Shown one piece after another: positions 1 through 7,646 of a stretch of 26,413 nucleotides of DNA. Source of the DNA: Terrimonas_A sp036262095 (lineage in GTDB: Bacteria; Bacteroidota; Bacteroidia; Chitinophagales; Chitinophagaceae). Location of the stretch: contig DATAJQ010000059.1 of assembly GCA_036262095.1 (NCBI GenBank), positions 1 to 26,413 of the forward strand, written 5' to 3'. The notes under the pieces were generated by a model. That model was not told the origin of the DNA, ran no database searches, and saw only the letters and a program-made list of their open reading frames with translations. A program made the translations under genes and the position numbers. Numbering within the stretch: position 1 is the first letter of the stretch; every line of letters begins with the position of its first letter.

Positions 1-1617
1 GAATTCAACCGCAATGAAGACAGCATGAAGCTGTCGCTCAGCCACCGGCAGCAAAAGCTGGATAAGATCTATGAAGGAGGCGGCAAAAAAGCACAGGCAA
101 AGCAGCAGGAAAAGAATAAGCTTACACCACGGGAAAGGATCGCATACCTCGTGGATAGAGACGCCCCTTTTATTGAGATCGGTGCTTTTGCAGGCTATGG
201 CATGTATGAAGAACAGGGTGGTTGCGCTGCGGGTGGCACAGTAGCAGGGATCGGTTATGTGAGCGGCCGGCAATGTGTGATACTGGCCAACGATCAGACA
301 GTAAAAGCCGGGGCATGGTTTCCCATCACCGGCAAAAAAAACCTGCGCCTCCAGGAAATAGCGATGGAAAATCATTTGCCGGTCATTTACCTCGTAGACA
401 GTGCCGGGGTATATCTTCCCATGCAGGATGAAATATTCCCCGACAAAGAACATTTCGGCCGCATATTCCGTAACAATGCCAGGATGAGCGGCATGGGCAT
501 TACGCAGATCGCTGCAGTGATGGGCGCCTGTGTGGCTGGCGGCGCTTATCTCCCCATCATGAGCGATGAAACACTGATGGTGGAAAATAACGGCTCTATA
601 TTCCTGGCAGGGCCATATCTCGTGAAAGCAGCGATCGGGGAGGATATCGATACGGAAACACTTGGCGGCGCCATAACGCACACAGAAATATCAGGCATCG
701 CCGATTATAAATTCAAGACCGAGCAGGAATGTCTTGATCAGGTTAAAAAGATCATGTCCATGCTTGGTGAAAAAGAAAAAGCAGGGTTTGACCGCATTGC
801 GGCTACCCCACCCCAAAAAGATCCGCAGAACCTGTATGGACTTTTTCCGACTGATGGAAAGCCTTATGATATAGTGGATATCATTGAACGCATAGTAGAC
901 AATTCTGCCTTTGAACAATTCAAACAGGATTATGGCAAAACGATCGTGTGCGGCTATGCCCGCATCGATGGATGGGCCGTTGGCATTGTAGCCAACCAGC
1001 GTAAGATCGTCAAAAGCAAAAAAGGGGAAATGCAGATGGGTGGCGTGATCTATAATGACAGCGCCGATAAGGCAGCCCGTTTTATCCTGAACTGCAACCA
1101 GAAAAAAATACCGCTTGTTTTCCTGCAGGATGTGACCGGCTTTATGGTCGGCAGCCGCAGTGAGCATGCAGGCATCATAAAAGACGGTGCCAAACTGGTG
1201 AATGCTGTAGCTAATTCTGTTGTTCCGAAAATCACCATCATCATTGGCAATTCTTATGGCGCCGGCAACTATGCCATGTGTGGCAAAGCTTATGATCCAC
1301 GCTTTATTTACGCCTGGCCTTCGGCCAAAATTGCGGTGATGGGTGGCGACCAGGCCGCGAAAACACTTTTGCAGATACAGGTGGCCGGTATGAAAGCAAA
1401 AGGAAAAGAAGTAACAGCAGCACAGGAGCAGCAGCTGCTGGATGAAATAAAAGGACGTTATGAAAAACAAACCTCTCCTTATTATGCCGCTGCCCGCTTA
1501 TGGGTTGATGATATCATCGATCCCGTTGATACAAGAAAATTAATTTCAGAAGGAATAAAAGCAGCAGACCATAATCCATTTATGGGAGAATTGAAAACAG
1601 GGGTGTTCCAGGTTTGA
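1..1617 (+). CDS. Acyl-CoA carboxylase, carboxyltransferase (beta) subunit, methylcrotonyl-CoA carboxylase-like; 5' end missing
   Basis: Biotin-dependent carboxyltransferase subunit that moves CO2 from carboxybiotin to an acyl-CoA in the cytoplasm. The frame is open from base 1 through the first ATG at 25, and the upstream residues (EFNRNEDS) match the usual N-terminus of Bacteroidota homologues, so the gene begins before the window. About 538 codons are visible, close to full length. Crotonase-type carboxyltransferase features are clear: the first half carries GGCAAGGTVAGIG, DSAGVYLP and FPDKEHFGRIF, and the second half carries VTGFMVG, GNSYGAGNYAMCG and AVMGGDQAA. The FPD-HFGRIF stretch is typical of methylcrotonyl-CoA carboxylase beta subunits (leucine breakdown) rather than propionyl-CoA carboxylase, but substrate cannot be settled here. 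No biotin carboxylase partner lies in the window. RNase HI follows 38 bases downstream on the same strand. Confidence 0.93.
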   Translation, partial: EFNRNEDSMKLSLSHRQQKLDKIYEGGGKKAQAKQQEKNKLTPRERIAYLVDRDAPFIEIGAFAGYGMYEEQGGCAAGGTVAGIGYVSGRQCVILANDQTVKAGAWFPITGKKNLRLQEIAMENHLPVIYLVDSAGVYLPMQDEIFPDKEHFGRIFRNNARMSGMGITQIAAVMGACVAGGAYLPIMSDETLMVENNGSIFLAGPYLVKAAIGEDIDTETLGGAITHTEISGIADYKFKTEQECLDQVKKIMSMLGEKEKAGFDRIAATPPQKDPQNLYGLFPTDGKPYDIVDIIERIVDNSAFEQFKQDYGKTIVCGYARIDGWAVGIVANQRKIVKSKKGEMQMGGVIYNDSADKAARFILNCNQKKIPLVFLQDVTGFMVGSRSEHAGIIKDGAKLVNAVANSVVPKITIIIGNSYGAGNYAMCGKAYDPRFIYAWPSAKIAVMGGDQAAKTLLQIQVAGMKAKGKEVTAAQEQQLLDEIKGRYEKQTSPYYAAARLWVDDIIDPVDTRKLISEGIKAADHNPFMGELKTGVFQV

Positions 1618-1655
1618 GACAGGTCTTATCATTGCACAGAAACAGTAATCATTAA

Positions 1656-2132
1656 ATGAGCGATATCACTATATACACCGACGGATCTTCCCGTGGCAAT
1701 CCTGGTCCCGGCGGATACGGCACTATATTAATGGCAGGTCAACACCGGAAGGAATTATCCCAGGGCTACCGGCTCACTACCAACAACCGGATGGAATTGA
1801 TGGCTGTGATAGCCGGTTTGCAGGCATTGAAGAAAGAAGGCATGAAGGTCACTGTTTACTCCGACAGCCAGTATGTTGTAAAAGCAGTGGAACAGGGCTG
1901 GCTGAAAAATTGGATAACTACCAATTTCAAAGGTGGAAAAAAGAACAAAGACCTGTGGACGATCTTTTACCGCCTTTCACAAAAGCACCAGATCAGGTTT
2001 ATCTGGGTAAAAGGCCATGCCGACAACCCTTATAATAATCGCTGCGATGTACTTGCCACCACGGCAGCCGATGGAAAGAACCTGTTGCCGGATACAGGAT
2101 ATGAGAATGAAAAAGATTCCCTTTTTTCCTGA
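1656..2132 (+). CDS. rnhA: Ribonuclease HI
   Basis: Cytoplasmic endonuclease that cleaves the RNA strand of RNA-DNA hybrids, removing R-loops and primers. The 158-residue protein has the whole RNase H fold and the catalytic set: Asp9 in YTDGSSRGNPGPGG, Glu47 in NNRMELMAV, Asp70 in YSDSQYV, His121 in WVKGHADN and Asp131, the counterparts of E. coli D10, E48, D70, H124 and D134. The basic segment GWLKNWITTNFKGGKKNKD (residues 81-99) corresponds to the substrate-binding basic protrusion of the E. coli type enzyme. The length is normal for the family. It lies 38 bases after the carboxylase gene and 24 bases before the PP-loop gene, so cotranscription is plausible but not shown. Confidence 0.96.
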   Translation: MSDITIYTDGSSRGNPGPGGYGTILMAGQHRKELSQGYRLTTNNRMELMAVIAGLQALKKEGMKVTVYSDSQYVVKAVEQGWLKNWITTNFKGGKKNKDLWTIFYRLSQKHQIRFIWVKGHADNPYNNRCDVLATTAADGKNLLPDTGYENEKDSLFS

Positions 2133-2156
2133 AGCCTGAAATTTTAATTAAACAGC

Positions 2157-2807
2157 ATGGACTTTAAAAACGCGCTTTGCTCATGGAGCGGAGGAAAAGA
2201 CAGTTGTTTTGCTTTAATGAAAGCAAAAGCGGCAGGCTATTCGCCTAAAGTGCTGCTGAATGTATTGAATGAAGAAGGAAAGATCTCCCGCTCGCATGGC
2301 ATACCCTCTGCCATATTGCAGCAACAGGCTGCCAGGGCAGGCTTGCCGGTGAAGCTGATCAGCAGCTCATGGAATGATTATGAAAAGAATTTCATTGCCG
2401 CCTTAAAATCCCTGAAAGAAGAATATCAGCTCAGTCATGCTGTATTTGGAGACATAGACCTGCAAGCGCACCGCGATTGGGAAGAGAAAGTGTGTGCGGC
2501 AGCGGGATTGGAGGCAGTATTACCACTCTGGCTGCAAAACCGGAAAGAACTGGTGCTGCAAATGCTGGATGCCGGTATTGAAACCATGATCGTAAGCTGT
2601 AATGAGATAATGGGCGAACGCTTTATCGGGCAGACCCTTACTCCTGCATTAGTGGACGAACTGGAATCAATAGGCATCGATGCCTGCGGTGAGAATGGAG
2701 AGTTCCATACACTGGTACTGAATTGCCCTTTGTTCCAAAAAAGGATCAATGCAACCGTAAAAGAAAAAGTGTTGCATGACAAGTACTGGTTCGGGATGCT
2801 TGGATAA
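2157..2807 (+). CDS. DUF71/COG2102 PP-loop ATPase (Dph6-like; possibly B12 salvage)
   Basis: ATP-pyrophosphatase of the DUF71 family, 216 residues. The PP-loop SWSGGKDS is at residues 9-16, the middle has FGDIDLQAHRDWEEKVC, and the C-terminal family signature GENGEFHTLVLNCPLF is present, so the protein looks intact. In eukaryotes and archaea this family (Dph6) amidates diphthine on elongation factor 2, a substrate bacteria lack. Published comparative genomics proposed that bacterial members act in cobalamin precursor salvage, probably as amide-forming ligases. The convergent neighbour at 2884-3486 is a DUF6580 membrane protein, a combination I associate with B12-related loci in Bacteroidota; no B12 riboswitch or BtuB gene is visible here, so that role is inference. 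The automatic name diphthine-ammonia ligase should not be read literally. Confidence 0.88.
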   Translation: MDFKNALCSWSGGKDSCFALMKAKAAGYSPKVLLNVLNEEGKISRSHGIPSAILQQQAARAGLPVKLISSSWNDYEKNFIAALKSLKEEYQLSHAVFGDIDLQAHRDWEEKVCAAAGLEAVLPLWLQNRKELVLQMLDAGIETMIVSCNEIMGERFIGQTLTPALVDELESIGIDACGENGEFHTLVLNCPLFQKRINATVKEKVLHDKYWFGMLG

Positions 2808-2827
2808 ACTGTGCAGATACAACAGAC

Positions 2828-2868
2828 AAAAAAGAGGGTGTCTCAAAAGTATGAGACACCCTCTTTTT
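2828..2868. terminator. Bidirectional rho-independent terminator
   Basis: Perfect hairpin with GC-rich core arms GAGGGTGTCTC (2834-2844) and GAGACACCCTC (2853-2863), an 8-base loop, an A-run before the left arm and a T-run (2864-2868) after the right. It sits between convergent genes ending at 2807 (+) and 2884 (-), so it can end transcription in both directions. Confidence 0.92.
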
Positions 2869-2883
2869 AAAATAAGATGATTC

Positions 2884-3486
2884 TTAAGCTTCAGACTTCA
2901 AAACAACCGGTTTGAAGAAATAATTCCTGACAAGAACGAAAGCTCCGAAAAGCAATCCGCTGAAGAACAGGTCGCCCAACAACTGGTTGCCATAAAATCC
3001 ATTGATCAGGCCATAATCCCTGTAGAAAGCAAGGGCATCACCGTAGCAAAGCATCAGCCCATCAAATGTTTTAGGTCTCTGCAAACCTGCACCAGCAACC
3101 CAAACACCGAAATTCGAAACCACGAAAAAGATCAGTGATCCGCTGACTGTAAAGCCCACTACATTTTTGAAGTTGATCTTTTTCATCAGCATGCCAAAGA
3201 AAGTGATGCCGACAAACAGCATATAAGTAAAGAGCTGGCCATCATAAAAACCTTTGATAGAGCTTAAGCCATTTGCATATAATATCTCATACAGTGTATC
3301 AGAGATCAGCAGGGAAAGCAGGGGCAGCAATACAGCAAAACGTTTGTCACGGATCACAGCACCTCCGAAAAGAGCCATGGCCATCTGTGGTGCAAAACCA
3401 AAAGGACGGCTGTCCCAACTGCGGTAGAGAGAAGCTGTAACCAGTAATATTACAAATGCCCAGATTGTTGATTTATTCAGTTTCAT
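2884..3486 (-). CDS. DUF6580 family integral membrane protein, putative transport component
   Basis: A 200-residue inner-membrane protein of the DUF6580 type. I recognise the family from FAPQMAMALFGGA near the N-terminus, FFVVSNFGVWV in the middle and GLMLCYGDALAFYRD followed by GNQLLGDLFFSGLLFG near the C-terminus. About five hydrophobic segments are visible, an arrangement reminiscent of S components of ECF vitamin transporters, but function is not established. The start at 3486 (MKLNKST) was preferred; the frame stays open 12 codons further upstream without the hydrophobic pattern of the family. It is convergent with the DUF71 ATPase and downstream of manA, separated from the latter by the inverted repeat at 3579-3652. 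A role in vitamin (perhaps cobalamin precursor) uptake is inference. Confidence 0.75.
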   Translation of the reverse strand: MKLNKSTIWAFVILLVTASLYRSWDSRPFGFAPQMAMALFGGAVIRDKRFAVLLPLLSLLISDTLYEILYANGLSSIKGFYDGQLFTYMLFVGITFFGMLMKKINFKNVVGFTVSGSLIFFVVSNFGVWVAGAGLQRPKTFDGLMLCYGDALAFYRDYGLINGFYGNQLLGDLFFSGLLFGAFVLVRNYFFKPVVLKSEA

Positions 3487-3578
3487 GGTCAAGTATTTTT
3501 TCCTGGGTCCCAGGGTACACAAAAATAAAACAATTACGCTAATCTCACGATATAGGATTTCAGTGCTTTTTTTAAGTG

Positions 3579-3652
3579 TTTTCCCGCTAAGACGACAAAG
3601 AGCACAAATGGTCTATTATTCCTTTGTGCTCTTTGTCGTCTTAGCGGGAAAA
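3579..3652. repeat. Perfect 30-bp inverted repeat, intergenic palindrome (possible manA terminator)
   Basis: Left arm 3579-3608 and right arm 3623-3652 are exact reverse complements over 30 bases, separated by 14 bases (3609-3622). The arms begin TTTTCCCGCTAAGACG. It lies between manA (ends 3680) and the DUF6580 gene (starts 3486), both on the minus strand, so it would form a very stable hairpin behind manA. A shorter, imperfect relative sharing CCGCTAAGA plus CG and CAAAG blocks is at 7647-7702. Confidence 0.95.
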
Positions 3653-3679
3653 TCTTGATTGGTGGGTTACTGACCGACT

Positions 3680-4891
3680 CTATGGCTGTGGCACTGTAGC
3701 TTTAAAGACAAGGCTATCTTCCAACGCCTGCAACTGTGTATTTTTAGCAGGGAAAAGCACCGCCGATGGGTTCCCTGGCCTGACCTCTACGGTTCCATGC
3801 TGGCTGCTTACCTGCACAGCTCCTTTTACGAGCAGTAATATATCTGTGGTAAGAATATCCAGCGATGCAGTATCGCCTTTTTTAAGCTCAAAGGAACTGA
3901 GTTCAAAATCAGGGGCAGGGGTTTTATAAACAATTTCCGGCCCTTTCTTATCTCCATTCAGTATGGCCGGATAGGTGGCTTCGGATTTCACGTGCTTCAG
4001 CAATTCCTTTACATCAATATGTTTATTGGTAAGTCCTCCGCGCAATACATTATCTGAACTTGCCATGATCTCGATATTTTGCCCTTCCAGGTAGGCATGA
4101 GGCACGCCTGCATCCTGGAAAACAGCCTGACCTTTTTCTACCTGCACAAGATTGAACAGGTATACCGAAAATATTCCCCTATCAGTTTTACCAGGTTGGG
4201 AAAAAGTAAGTGTTCCTTTTGCAGCCCAGTAATCGGGACTGGATTTTTCCAGTTTACCGGCCTTATATAACGGAAGGATACGGCTAAGTAAAGGATTGAG
4301 CCGGTCATTCACCTCTTCCTGCGGCATTTCCATTACCAGTTTATATAAGCCGGCGTAACCATCCTTCTCAAAAACAGGAAGCAGAAAAGTTAATTCAGGA
4401 GTCTGCGTCAGCACTTGCTTCATGCTATCAGGCGGACGGAAACCATGCAATAGCCAGAATTCACCCATGGCCACCATCAGTTCGGGCTTATGGTTGTTAT
4501 CTTTATAATTGCGTTGTGGAGAATCAAGCGGCACGCCAAGCGCATTTTCTGCAGCAAAATCTTTTTCAGCTTCCGCTTTGGAAGGATGCACCTGGATAGA
4601 AAGCATGTCCCGTACATCAAGCGCTTTCAGCAGGTAAGGCATATTGCCAAACCGCTGACTTACGTAGCTGCCTAAAGCCCTATCTCCTTCCTGTGCAATA
4701 TAATCGCGCAGCAAAAGAGCCGTATTGTCCGGAAAAATCACTTTACAATCAGCTTGCGGATGAACACCCAGCCAGTATTCTGCATAAGGTTTTCCTTTTT
4801 CGTTCAAAACATCAAGCAACGCCGGTATAAAAACGTTGCCACCCCAGTCATAATGCTTTACAGTTCCTGTTAATTTCCCAATGTCCTGCAT
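3680..4891 (-). CDS. manA: Mannose-6-phosphate isomerase, class I
   Basis: Zinc-dependent cytoplasmic isomerase that interconverts mannose 6-phosphate and fructose 6-phosphate, linking glycolysis to GDP-mannose and surface polysaccharide synthesis. Taking the ATG at 4891 (MQDIGKLTG) gives 403 residues, normal for type I enzymes, with the conserved HYDWGG near the N-terminus. The metal ligands match E. coli Q97, H99, E134 and H255: here Gln100 and His102 in SIQVHPSK, Glu137 in HKPELMVA and His265 in GVPHAYLEG. The catalytic-region arginine is in NVLRGGLTNKH. A frame extension to 4933 is possible but adds 14 unconserved residues and would run into the likely promoter. It is divergent from the yraN-like gene, with only 43 bases between the starts. 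Confidence 0.95.
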   Translation of the reverse strand: MQDIGKLTGTVKHYDWGGNVFIPALLDVLNEKGKPYAEYWLGVHPQADCKVIFPDNTALLLRDYIAQEGDRALGSYVSQRFGNMPYLLKALDVRDMLSIQVHPSKAEAEKDFAAENALGVPLDSPQRNYKDNNHKPELMVAMGEFWLLHGFRPPDSMKQVLTQTPELTFLLPVFEKDGYAGLYKLVMEMPQEEVNDRLNPLLSRILPLYKAGKLEKSSPDYWAAKGTLTFSQPGKTDRGIFSVYLFNLVQVEKGQAVFQDAGVPHAYLEGQNIEIMASSDNVLRGGLTNKHIDVKELLKHVKSEATYPAILNGDKKGPEIVYKTPAPDFELSSFELKKGDTASLDILTTDILLLVKGAVQVSSQHGTVEVRPGNPSAVLFPAKNTQLQALEDSLVFKATVPQP

Positions 4892-4922
4892 ATTGAAGCT
4901 TTTACCTTTCTGATATAAAAGG

Positions 4923-4930
4923 TAAAGATA
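4923..4930 (-). promoter_or_regulatory. Candidate -7 box for manA
   Basis: On the minus strand the bases read TATCTTTA, one mismatch from the Bacteroidota consensus TAnnTTTG, 31 bases before the chosen manA start. The same octamer also precedes the msrC-like and FadR-type genes here. No convincing -33 TTG element was found. Confidence 0.35.
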
Positions 4931-4934
4931 CACT

Positions 4935-5291
4935 ATGGCATTACATAATGAGTTAGGAGAAGAAGGAGAAAAAATGGCTGTGGCCTGGCTAAGGGGAAAA
5001 GGCTACGAAATTTTACATATCAATTGGCGGTATTCCCATTATGAGATCGATATTATAGCCAGAAAAGAGGGCATTCTTCATATTATCGAAGTAAAATGCA
5101 GGAGATTTTTTCCTGGGGTTTGCCCGGAAGAAAAAGTTACCCGTAAAAAATTCAAATATCTTCAGCGGGCTGCCAGCAGATTCTTATCACTTTACCCCGG
5201 GTATAAATGGATCCAATATGATATCCTGGCTATTACAGTACACAGGGATAAAGCAGCAGAATATTTTTTGTTACAGGATGTATTTCTATGA
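4935..5291 (+). CDS. YraN / UPF0102 family, endonuclease-fold protein
   Basis: Small cytoplasmic protein (118 residues) of the UPF0102 family, which has the PD-(D/E)XK nuclease fold and is distantly related to Holliday-junction resolvases. The N-terminal LGEEGEKMAVAWLRGKGYEIL is diagnostic, and the core acidic and basic residues are present: Asp39 in HYEIDIIAR, then Glu52 and Lys54 in IIEVKCR. The C-terminus is also typical (YDILAIT followed by a hydrophobic end). Family members are widespread and often lie near rnhB or ribosomal genes; the biological role is unresolved. It is divergent from manA, and its stop codon directly abuts the stop codon of the convergent cysteine cluster gene with no spacer. 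Confidence 0.9.
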   Translation: MALHNELGEEGEKMAVAWLRGKGYEILHINWRYSHYEIDIIARKEGILHIIEVKCRRFFPGVCPEEKVTRKKFKYLQRAASRFLSLYPGYKWIQYDILAITVHRDKAAEYFLLQDVFL

Positions 5292-5801
5292 CTATTGTAT
5301 ACGCGTCATCATTTTCTCTACCAGCTTATATGTTGCCGGGCAATATTCGACGTTCTGCTTATGTACATGCACATAGTCTTTCATTTTCTTCGGCAGATGT
5401 GGGAATCCTGCACAATCAGCAGGGCGGATAGCATAAATACTGCATTTATTATCCTTGAGATTGAGAAACTGGCAGGGTTCGGTCTTATTGATCCAATCCC
5501 TGTCGCCACCCCTCTCCTTTTTTAACCATTGCTTCGCAAACTCTTCCGGGGTTTGACCAAAATGTTTGGAGATCCTTTTCAGATCGGCCTTATTAAAAGT
5601 AGGCGTCATGGTCTTGCAGCAGTTGGCACAGGAAAGGCAATCCACTTCCTGCCATACTTCCTTCTCAACTGCAACAGTCAATTTTTCAAGCCCACGCGGT
5701 GGTTGCTTTTCCAGTTTTGACAGAAAACGCCTGAAACGCCCTTTGTTTTTCAGGGCTGTCTTTTTAAATGCACGGAGATTAATGGGTTTCATTTCGCTCA
5801 T
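5292..5801 (-). CDS. YkgJ/UPF0153-type zinc or iron chelate-binding cysteine cluster protein
   Basis: Protein of 169 residues from the ATG at 5801 (MSEMKPINLRAF). It carries the eight-cysteine pattern of the YkgJ/CxxCxxCC family: Cys55, 58, 61 and 62 in CLSCANCC, then Cys110, 120, 130 (RPADCAGFP) and 154. These are expected to bind metal, possibly an iron-sulfur cluster or zinc; the molecular function is not known. The frame stays open to 5852, but the extra 17 residues are atypical and would cover a promoter-like box, so the shorter form is preferred. The gene ends exactly next to the stop codon of the convergent yraN-like gene. Confidence 0.87.
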   Translation of the reverse strand: MSEMKPINLRAFKKTALKNKGRFRRFLSKLEKQPPRGLEKLTVAVEKEVWQEVDCLSCANCCKTMTPTFNKADLKRISKHFGQTPEEFAKQWLKKERGGDRDWINKTEPCQFLNLKDNKCSIYAIRPADCAGFPHLPKKMKDYVHVHKQNVEYCPATYKLVEKMMTRIQ

Positions 5802-5806
5802 ACTGC

Positions 5807-5814
5807 CGAAGATA
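5807..5814 (-). promoter_or_regulatory. Weak -7 box candidate for the cysteine cluster gene
   Basis: The minus strand reads TATCTTCG, one mismatch from TAnnTTTG, ending five bases before the chosen ATG at 5801. It supports the shorter start. Such a short match can occur by chance. Confidence 0.28.
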
Positions 5815-5861
5815 CTACTAAAAGGATAACACAATTCACAACAATAGTACATCCTTCCTGT

Positions 5862-5905
5862 CCTTCCCGCCTTACCGGTAAAAATTTACCGGTAAGACGG
5901 GAAGG
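5862..5905. repeat. Near-perfect palindrome in a divergent intergenic region
   Basis: Left arm 5862-5882 and right arm 5885-5905 (21 bases each, around a 2-base centre) match except at one position; read on the minus strand that position becomes a G-U wobble. The core is CTTACCGGTAAA facing TTTACCGGTAAG. It lies between divergent genes starting at 5801 (-) and 6041 (+), so neither gene ends here and a simple terminator role does not fit. Confidence 0.9.
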
Positions 5906-6008
5906 CTTACTTAAACCGGGAAGAGCAATTATTTTTTGCAGACCGCCTATCATAAATTGATGTAGTGCCGTTCAAAAAATTATTTTATCCCCGAAGCGGC
6001 TCATTGGT

Positions 6009-6016
6009 TATTTTTG
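6009..6016 (+). promoter_or_regulatory. -7 box for the lipoprotein gene
   Basis: TATTTTTG matches the Bacteroidota -7 consensus TAnnTTTG exactly, 24 bases before the ATG at 6041. No clear -33 TTG was seen at the usual distance. Confidence 0.5.
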
Positions 6017-6040
6017 TTTCCCTCACTAAACCAATAAAAT

Positions 6041-6697
6041 ATGAGAATAGTTCTTTTGCTCGTTGTCACCGTATCCATCGCATGGGCTTTTAGTTCCTGC
6101 AAATCTGCTGGCGGCCCGCCTTCTTTCTGCGATACCATTTGCCTGAAAGACAGTCTTAAATTTGTTGATGACGCGCATCCCCTGAAACCTTATGTGTATA
6201 TCAGCGCTGCAAATTGCAATGCCGATACTATCGCCTGGAGCTACAGTGGCATGGGGGATAACCGTAAACTGGGTATACCTGATCTTGTTGGCGCCCCTGT
6301 AAAACTGAATCCCCAGGCCGTTAGTTGCTTTATTAAAGATACCAGCTATGCCTGGGTGGCTTTTAATGATTGCAGCAATGGCCGTGGCTATCTCCTGAAA
6401 ATCCCTTTCAACGGACGCGATCCGCTTGGCCGCAAAACCAGCGCTATTAATTCCTTTGATCCCAAATTTGCCGTAGCCAAAGGGCTCATCGCCTATTCAG
6501 ATCGCGGCAATCTCTTTGTAGAAGAAATGACTACCGGTAAACAGGCTATGATGACCTTCGGACAAAAGCTGGATATTGATTATGATGCAATACATGAATT
6601 TATTGATTCAGTAAATATTACACCCACCAGTATCTGGGCCAAAGTAAAGATCGGTGATGAATGGCAGGTCAAATCAAAAAACATTGAGCTGAAATAA
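6041..6697 (+). CDS. Hypothetical lipoprotein
   Basis: Protein of 218 residues that I do not recognise. The N-terminus is a lipoprotein signal peptide: a charged start, a hydrophobic run (IVLLLVVTVSIAWAF) and the lipobox FSSC with Cys20 as the probable lipidated residue. The mature part is rich in short polar and aromatic strands (for example AWVAFNDCSNGRGYLLKIPF and WAKVKIGDEWQVKSKN), suggesting a beta-rich fold, and has several cysteines. No catalytic motif was found. It is followed 22 bases later by the XerD-type recombinase on the same strand; this may be incidental. Membrane anchoring and export follow from the signal; function is unknown. Confidence 0.8.
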   Translation: MRIVLLLVVTVSIAWAFSSCKSAGGPPSFCDTICLKDSLKFVDDAHPLKPYVYISAANCNADTIAWSYSGMGDNRKLGIPDLVGAPVKLNPQAVSCFIKDTSYAWVAFNDCSNGRGYLLKIPFNGRDPLGRKTSAINSFDPKFAVAKGLIAYSDRGNLFVEEMTTGKQAMMTFGQKLDIDYDAIHEFIDSVNITPTSIWAKVKIGDEWQVKSKNIELK

Positions 6698-6719
6698 AGT
6701 GCACCTATAAACGCTTATT

Positions 6720-7634
6720 ATGTGGGAGGCTTACAAAAAAGGATTCAAAGCCTATCTGCAACTGGAAAAATCCCTGGCTGATAATTCCATTGAAGCCTAC
6801 CTGCGGGATATTGACAAGCTAACGCAATACCTGCAGGAGGCTTCTTCCTTAAAGAATCCCGGCGATATCGAGCTGAAAGAACTGCAGCAGTTCCTTAAAT
6901 GGATCACGGAACTTGGAATGACACCTGCTTCACAGGCCAGGATCATTTCCGGCATCAAATCCTTTTATAAATATTGCCTGCTGGAAAACATTGCACGCAT
7001 TGATCCCACCATCCTGCTGGAAGCACCCAAACTGAAAAGGGCTTTACCGGATGTTTTAAGCTATGACGAAATAGAAACTATTATTTCGCAACTGGACCTC
7101 AGCAAGCCTGAAGGGGGAAGAAATAAAGCCATCCTGGAAACCATGTACAGTTGCGGATTGCGGGTGAGTGAGGTCGTAAACCTGAAACTTTCACAGCTCT
7201 ATCTTGATGTAGGCTTTATCCGTGTGCTGGGTAAAGGCGATAAGGAAAGACTGGTACCTATAGGCAGCAGTGCCATCAAATATCTCACACTTTATATAAA
7301 ACAGATAAGGGTGCACACGCAACCTAAACCAGGGAATGAAGACATCGCGTTCCTGAATAACCGGGGCAGCAAATTATCAAGGGTAATGATCTTTCTTATC
7401 ATTAAGGAACTGGTGAAAAAAGCAGGCATTCATAAAACCGTGTCACCGCATACATTCCGGCATTCTTTTGCTACCCACCTGGTGGAAGGTGGTGCTGATC
7501 TTCGCGCTGTGCAGGAAATGCTGGGGCATGAGAGCATTACTACAACAGAAATATATACTCACCTGGACAGGGAGTTTTTGAGGAAAACACTGGAGAATTT
7601 CCATCCCGCATTTAACAATAGCCGACCGGCGTAG
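6720..7634 (+). CDS. xerD: Site-specific tyrosine recombinase XerD-like
   Basis: Cytoplasmic tyrosine recombinase of XerC/XerD type, 304 residues, the usual size. The N-terminal SAM-like core-binding domain covers roughly residues 5-90 (LADNSIEAYLRDI is typical). The catalytic domain has all expected residues: Arg148 in SCGLRVSE, Lys172 in GKGDKERLVPIG, His244 and Arg247 in SPHTFRHSFATH, His270 in MLGHESITTTEIYTH and the nucleophile Tyr279. Chromosomal Xer enzymes resolve chromosome dimers at dif with FtsK. There are no flanking integrase-type att repeats, phage genes or IS elements, so a housekeeping role is more likely than a mobile one. Bacteroidota often carry both XerC and XerD paralogues, so the D assignment is by general resemblance. 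Confidence 0.93.
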   Translation: MWEAYKKGFKAYLQLEKSLADNSIEAYLRDIDKLTQYLQEASSLKNPGDIELKELQQFLKWITELGMTPASQARIISGIKSFYKYCLLENIARIDPTILLEAPKLKRALPDVLSYDEIETIISQLDLSKPEGGRNKAILETMYSCGLRVSEVVNLKLSQLYLDVGFIRVLGKGDKERLVPIGSSAIKYLTLYIKQIRVHTQPKPGNEDIAFLNNRGSKLSRVMIFLIIKELVKKAGIHKTVSPHTFRHSFATHLVEGGADLRAVQEMLGHESITTTEIYTHLDREFLRKTLENFHPAFNNSRPA

Positions 7635-7646
7635 AAGTATCATAAT

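Noticed and set aside
691..1470. Long open frame on the minus strand inside the acyl-CoA carboxylase gene
   Set aside because: It is antisense to a strongly conserved coding region, and its translation has no recognisable domain; a codon-bias shadow.
6720..7634. XerD-type recombinase as sign of an integrated mobile element
   Set aside because: No flanking direct repeats, tRNA target, phage, conjugation or cargo genes; length and motifs fit a chromosomal Xer enzyme.
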